Shown here: positions 61,201-64,000 of the stretch, in pieces
Numbering within the stretch: position 1 is the stretch's first letter
Layout: each line of letters begins with the position of its first letter
Source: Ascaris suum
Lineage: Eukaryota > Nematoda > Chromadorea > Rhabditida > Ascarididae
Direction: 5' to 3'
Length of the DNA stretch: 64,000 bases
NCBI GenBank assembly: GCA_013433145.1
Contig: CM024168.1
Span: 18,305,868-18,369,867, forward strand
Position numbers and translations under genes: made by a program
The notes under the pieces: model-generated
What the model was told of the DNA's origin: nothing
Seen by the model: only the letters and a program-made list of their open reading frames with translations
Database searches by the model: none

Positions 61201-63406
61201 TGAATTTGGCACTTTTTATTTATTTTGTTTTCTTTGTTTCCTTATGAAGATCTCGTTTGCCAGATAAAAATTGCATCCTACGAATTATTGCGGCCTTCAC
61301 GAGGAATGAGTACTAATGAACAGCTGTTTTAAGGTGATACTGATGTCGGCAACGATGGAGGGCAATTTGGACACGTTTATGCGTTATTTTGTCGATGTTG
61401 ATGTGGCTCACGTTGACAGTAAGTTATACCCGTTAAAGTGTTTTGTGTTATAGTAAAAAGCAAGCATGAATTAAGTTTAAGCTACATATTTTAATGCTTT
61501 CTGTAAAGCGATTCAACTGATAAATGTAGCAGGCGACTACATGTGGAATGCAATCTGCTAGATAAGCAGGCTATAGCGTTCACCAAGCCGAATTCTAATG
61601 TTGCAGTGTCGGGAATTCCAGGGTGCCAGAAAGTCTCCAATCTTTCCGACTGAATCTGCTGAATGCGATCAACATTCTCGTAATTTTTATGAAGGCGCAA
61701 CTTACGTCTGGCGATCGGATTTTGAGAGCTTTTGAGGGTGTTGGATACTTCTGTTACGCAAGTTCAGCTGAAGTCTGTAGAATAATGTGGGGTATCAGTA
61801 ATGTGGATGTGATGGAACCGGCACTTTTTTGCCTTAGGCAACTTTCGTGCAGCTCAGCTTAATTGTCAATCAAAAAATCTAGCAGTTATTAGCAGTAGAT
61901 TGTTAATGAATGAAACAGGTGCAAGGAAAACGTCAGCAGCACGCCGGTTGATTAGGGCATATATACGAGGGGGAGGTGATAGGTTCGAAGCCTGTCCGAC
62001 TGAAGCGTCCATTTAAAATTCATTACGAGAATGCGGCCATAAGGTGCTAATGATTACTGATTCTGGTGATTTAGCCATTATTGTGTGTTTTGAGCTTGGG
62101 TTTGATTTCGCTGAGAGCACTGGTAGCTAGAAGAAGATTGCTGGACATTGCTAGGTGGTTTTTCTCTTTGCTTTGAACCGCAGAAATTTCCAAGTTCTCT
62201 AACTGCAGGGGTCGGAATATATGTTGCATGGAGATTGCAGAAATGAGCAGTTTTCTTTTACAACAACAGAAAGAAAATAGCAGACGCAGTGGTTGCTCGC
62301 CTTGTGAACTGTCCGAATTTCAGCTAAGAATCCAGCAAAAGGTCAGAGGTATAAGGGAAAAAGGAGGAGTAAGAACAATCTTCTTTCTCCTCCATCTTCC
62401 TTCTTTACAGTGCACAAGTTCAGAGCGCTTAGTCTTCCTCCTTCTCCGCACAAAGCTGTATTGTAGTGGTGTTCAGCAACAATTAGTTGCGCCGTCGTTG
62501 TGCTATTGCAACTTCTGCCGACGTGAAAATGATGCATCGTGGTGTTTGCAGTCCAAGAAACGAAATATAATAGTGAATATCCTAAGTCGCTAAAACCTGC
62601 GACTATCCAGTTTTTGCAGAGTACCGGAGAAGAATATACAGGTTGTATAAGATGCCGATTCTACCAGAGCCGGTTTGCCCTGCGTAACTTTATCAAGAAA
62701 ACACCTTAAGTCTTTTTCGTTTCTTTACAAGCTGCCGGCTGCAGCTGTCTGGTAATTGTGACAGATTTCAAAGCACATGTTGAGGTTGTTTGATAGACGA
62801 GTTTAAAAAAGATGGCTTTTGAGTTGTTTTTTTTTCAGAGACGAAGCTTAATGAGCGCCGAAAATCCAAAAAGCTTGCATTTGAAGAGAAGGAAAGTATG
62901 GCGAACCATGTTCTCTTACCAATTTTTCCTGGTAACACTCCGATCGAGTTTTGTTCCATGCTGCCTTTCCTAACTAATCTCAAAAGAATGATCGACTGTT
63001 GAATGGCACGGTAGAAATTCCCTTCACAGCGACGCCGAATGTTCCACATAGAAAAAAGTGTCCGCCTGCGCACAAAAAACCATTAAGTTTATTCTCAGTT
63101 AGCAGCCATCAAAGTTCATAAGCCAAATATCTAAACTGCCTCCGCTATGGATAAACTGTCCTCTGCACGAATTATTTTTTGGGCGCATCCAGAAAATCAG
63201 CCGAAAGCAATGAATGCATCAATTAGAACATTCGTTCCAGTCCCTTCGCGTCTCCATCACGTCGAGAAGTTTTTCCTGTCTGAAGTATTGGCACTGACTG
63301 GTTACAAACCACCGCATAGTCTTTTCGGCGGAACGTTCTCGTCCACAGGATTTGGTCAGTTCCACACTCAGACGTCCAAAAACTTTGACAGGTATCGATT
63401 TTCAAG
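48985..63406 (+). CDS. R3H/DExH-box RNA helicase resembling YTHDC2 (5' part; continues past the window)
   Basis: Recognised exons: 48985-49129, 55905-56095, (56514-56531), 57203-57408, 58916-59182, 59856-59939, 61334-61418 and 63241 to about 63406. By family this is a 3'-5' RNA helicase; YTHDC2 relatives act in germline RNA control in the cytoplasm. Seen: an RG-rich start with a YTHDC2-like N-terminal helix; the end of an R3H domain (SEGNRQITISRR); LPTFKLREEI then motif I GGTGCGKTTQ; TQPRRLPAIAVADRVAKER (motif Ia); TYCTSGVLLRML (Ib); DEIHERE (II); LMSATMEGN (III); then RLHHVEKFFLSEVLAL. The order and wording match YTHDC2 as I remember it more closely than other DHX proteins. Missing: the R3H core exon between 49130 and 55904, the second RecA lobe and any YTH domain. 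Not enough sequence to exclude a TDRD9-type relative. Confidence 0.8.
54314..54510. repeat. Diverged tandem duplication carrying splice-like signals
   Basis: Two adjacent segments of about 95 bp (from about 54314 and 54408) align with moderate identity. Each has ACCAGTGT, then a GTAAGT-type donor (AGTAAGTATAT / AGTAAGTGCTT), a pyrimidine stretch, and a TATTTTCTAG / TATTTTTTAG acceptor followed by C(G/T)TC-CAAGCC-like sequence. Confidence 0.5.
55196..55259. repeat. TA dinucleotide microsatellite
   Basis: About 32 uninterrupted AT/TA units lie within the helicase gene's first large gap. Confidence 0.98.
55905..56095 (+). CDS. Helicase exon: end of R3H domain and following helices
   Basis: 191 nt, incoming phase 2, outgoing phase 1 at a consensus GTACGT donor. 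It reads SEGNRQITISRRAFKPN, then ELNDKQMKALSYLIDKYPID and QIEGHLRAGFA, matching in spacing the R3H end (GxxANRYLTVKK) and the LIxxFPV helical segment of YTHDC2. The acceptor is the poor ATTAAAG; an earlier TGCAG at 55896 would include an in-frame TAA. Confidence 0.75.
56514..56531 (+). CDS. Candidate 18-nt symmetric microexon
   Basis: It is flanked by TTTTTTCTAG and GTAAGT, both strong. Phase 1 at both ends, so including or skipping it keeps the helicase frame; inclusion inserts GSISGH after AGFA. Support is limited to splice signals and phase. Confidence 0.4.
57203..57408 (+). CDS. Helicase exon: linker and motif I
   Basis: It starts after GCAATTTTAG in phase 1, joining 56095 or the microexon. 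It encodes RRGHCLRNMNKRLVEPMLVP, RRFRETLPTFKLREEI and TLITGGTGCGKTTQ (Walker A/motif I). The donor is GTACGT, phase 0. The frame is open upstream to 57109, so a start at 57166 or 57183 is possible. A phase-compatible extra exon at 56942-56978 would need the 57183 acceptor, which is weaker. Confidence 0.85.
58916..59182 (+). CDS. Helicase exon: motifs Ia and Ib
   Basis: It encodes VPQFILEEA, ICTQPRRLPAIAVADRVA, KERNERLGATVGYHIRLE and TYCTSGVLLRML, ending SHIFL directly before DEIH in the next exon. The acceptor is GTTTTAAG. The exon must end at 59182 for the DEIH join, and the next bases are GCAAGT, a GC donor. The GT two bases further would change the phase and disrupt the conserved join. Confidence 0.93.
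59856..59939 (+). CDS. Helicase exon: motif II (DEIH)
   Basis: 84 nt, phase 0 at both ends, from TTTTTTCAG to GTAAGC. It begins exactly with DEIHEREQNTDYLL, the Walker B/DExH box, then ALKQALKARDNLK. YTHDC2 has DEVHERD at the same place. Confidence 0.95.
61334..61418 (+). CDS. Helicase exon: motif III (SAT)
   Basis: The acceptor is GTTTTAAG and the donor GTAAGT (phase 1). It reads VILMSATMEGNLDTFMRYF then VDVAHVD. The SAT motif is complete. Confidence 0.93.
63241..63406 (+). CDS. Helicase exon after motif III
   Basis: The acceptor is CGTTCCAG. It joins in phase 1 as AHVDIPSRLHHVEKFFLSE, the conserved P-x-R-x-x-V-x-x-FFLxxVL block after motif III in DExH helicases. Two donors are possible, 63392 (GTATCG) and 63407 (GTAACA); both leave phase 2, the longer form adding YRFSR. 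The next exon was not identified with confidence; TTGTTGCAG at 63452 is one candidate acceptor. Confidence 0.85.
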
Positions 63407-63452
63407 GTAACACTGCATGATCCGTTGCTTGACACTAATATCTTTGTTGCAG

Positions 63453-64000
63453 CTGTTTATATTTGTCATCCGTTGCGGTGCTTGTTTGTGGATGGGGGGC
63501 GCTGAATTCTCCACACCTGAGCGCATTGGACGGGTTATTCCTTCAGTCGTCTTTACTTTTGTGCATTTGCAAGTACACATATACACAAACGCATGTGGGA
63601 TGAAAGAAGTGGCCGCAATTTGAGTCAGACCAGCCTTGCATAATTATGTGTCCCCCAGTTATCTCTGATGTTATCTTCCTTGCTTTCGTAGGTTGTACAG
63701 TGGTAAATTTAAACCACATATTCTAGGTCAGTTTAGATGGTGAAGTTGCGGGTCGTCATTAGTATATCGAGGCCAAAGTACTTGAGTTGACGGTTTTTGT
63801 AGGTTTCTAGAAATGAAGCTCAGCTAAGCTGCTGTAATCTAATATGGGGAGAATGAGTCCTTGATAAGCACATCAGGAAATTTGCTTTTTTCACTTAGAA
63901 GGCCAGAAAATGAAATAAATAGCGTCACGCACCATTTTTTGGAGGGTTCATCACACTGTTGCCAACGAGTAGTTTTCATCGATTCTGATATTAGAATTAA
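63453..64000 (+). other. Downstream helicase intron or unassigned exon sequence
   Basis: After the TTGTTGCAG acceptor (AG at 63451-63452) a frame stays open for about 45 codons but does not resemble the expected helicase insert. The rest shows nothing recognisable. The gene continues beyond the window. Confidence 0.35.

Noticed and set aside
61970..62020. tRNA B-box-like GGTTCGAAGCC with a short T-stem
   Set aside because: No matching A box, anticodon arm or acceptor stem upstream. At most a tRNA-derived fossil.
62228..62593. 121-codon frame in the helicase intron after motif III
   Set aside because: The conserved join from AHVD to the IPSRLHHVEKFFL block leaves no room for an extra exon here; no domain seen.

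Overview
The window looks like nuclear DNA from a parasitic nematode, most likely a strongylid (hookworm-like) worm. Three things point there. It holds a tyrosinase fused to nematode-type ShK domains. Splice acceptors are mostly the short TTTCAG/TTTTAG type, including one directly in front of a start codon where a spliced leader could be added. Exons are small (about 70-270 bp) and scattered through introns of 0.6-6.7 kb, with decayed mariner, LINE and Ty3/gypsy copies between genes. Species assignment is inference; no rRNA, tRNA or mitochondrial marker is present.

Region 1 (about 1.5-32 kb, + strand) is one gene: a secreted type-3 copper oxidase (nematode tyr family). Eleven exons with matching splice phases read through 573 codons: signal peptide, N-terminal Cys-containing segment, copper A site (H157, H167, H176), copper B site (H298, H302, H325), a Cys-rich segment and two ShK domains. 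The last exon ends at a good donor, so the very C-terminus was not found. Residue 324, usually His in the family, is Phe.

Region 2 (about 32-48.7 kb) is intergenic and rich in transposon fossils: a mariner transposase remnant (+), a Ty3/gypsy gag-protease-integrase remnant lacking the RT/RNase H segment (-), a pair of diverged direct repeats, and a LINE reverse-transcriptase remnant (-). Several short open frames remain unassigned.

Region 3 (about 49 kb to the window end, + strand) is the 5' part of an R3H/DExH helicase gene resembling YTHDC2. Its recognisable parts are a Gly/Arg-rich start, the end of an R3H domain and its following helical segment, motif I (GGTGCGKTTQ), motif Ia (TQPRR), DEIH, SAT, and the segment just after the first RecA lobe. 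One intron uses a GC donor. The R3H core exon between 49.1 and 55.9 kb was not found, and the gene runs off the window.

The two genes show no functional link: one product is secreted (cuticle/melanin-type oxidation or defence by family analogy), the other is an RNA helicase probably active in germline RNA regulation. I did not find a convincing wholly new system. The most useful leads are the altered copper B neighbour residue, the GC-AG intron, the symmetric 18-nt microexon, the candidate alternative 3' exon of the tyrosinase gene, and a few unassigned coding-like open frames.
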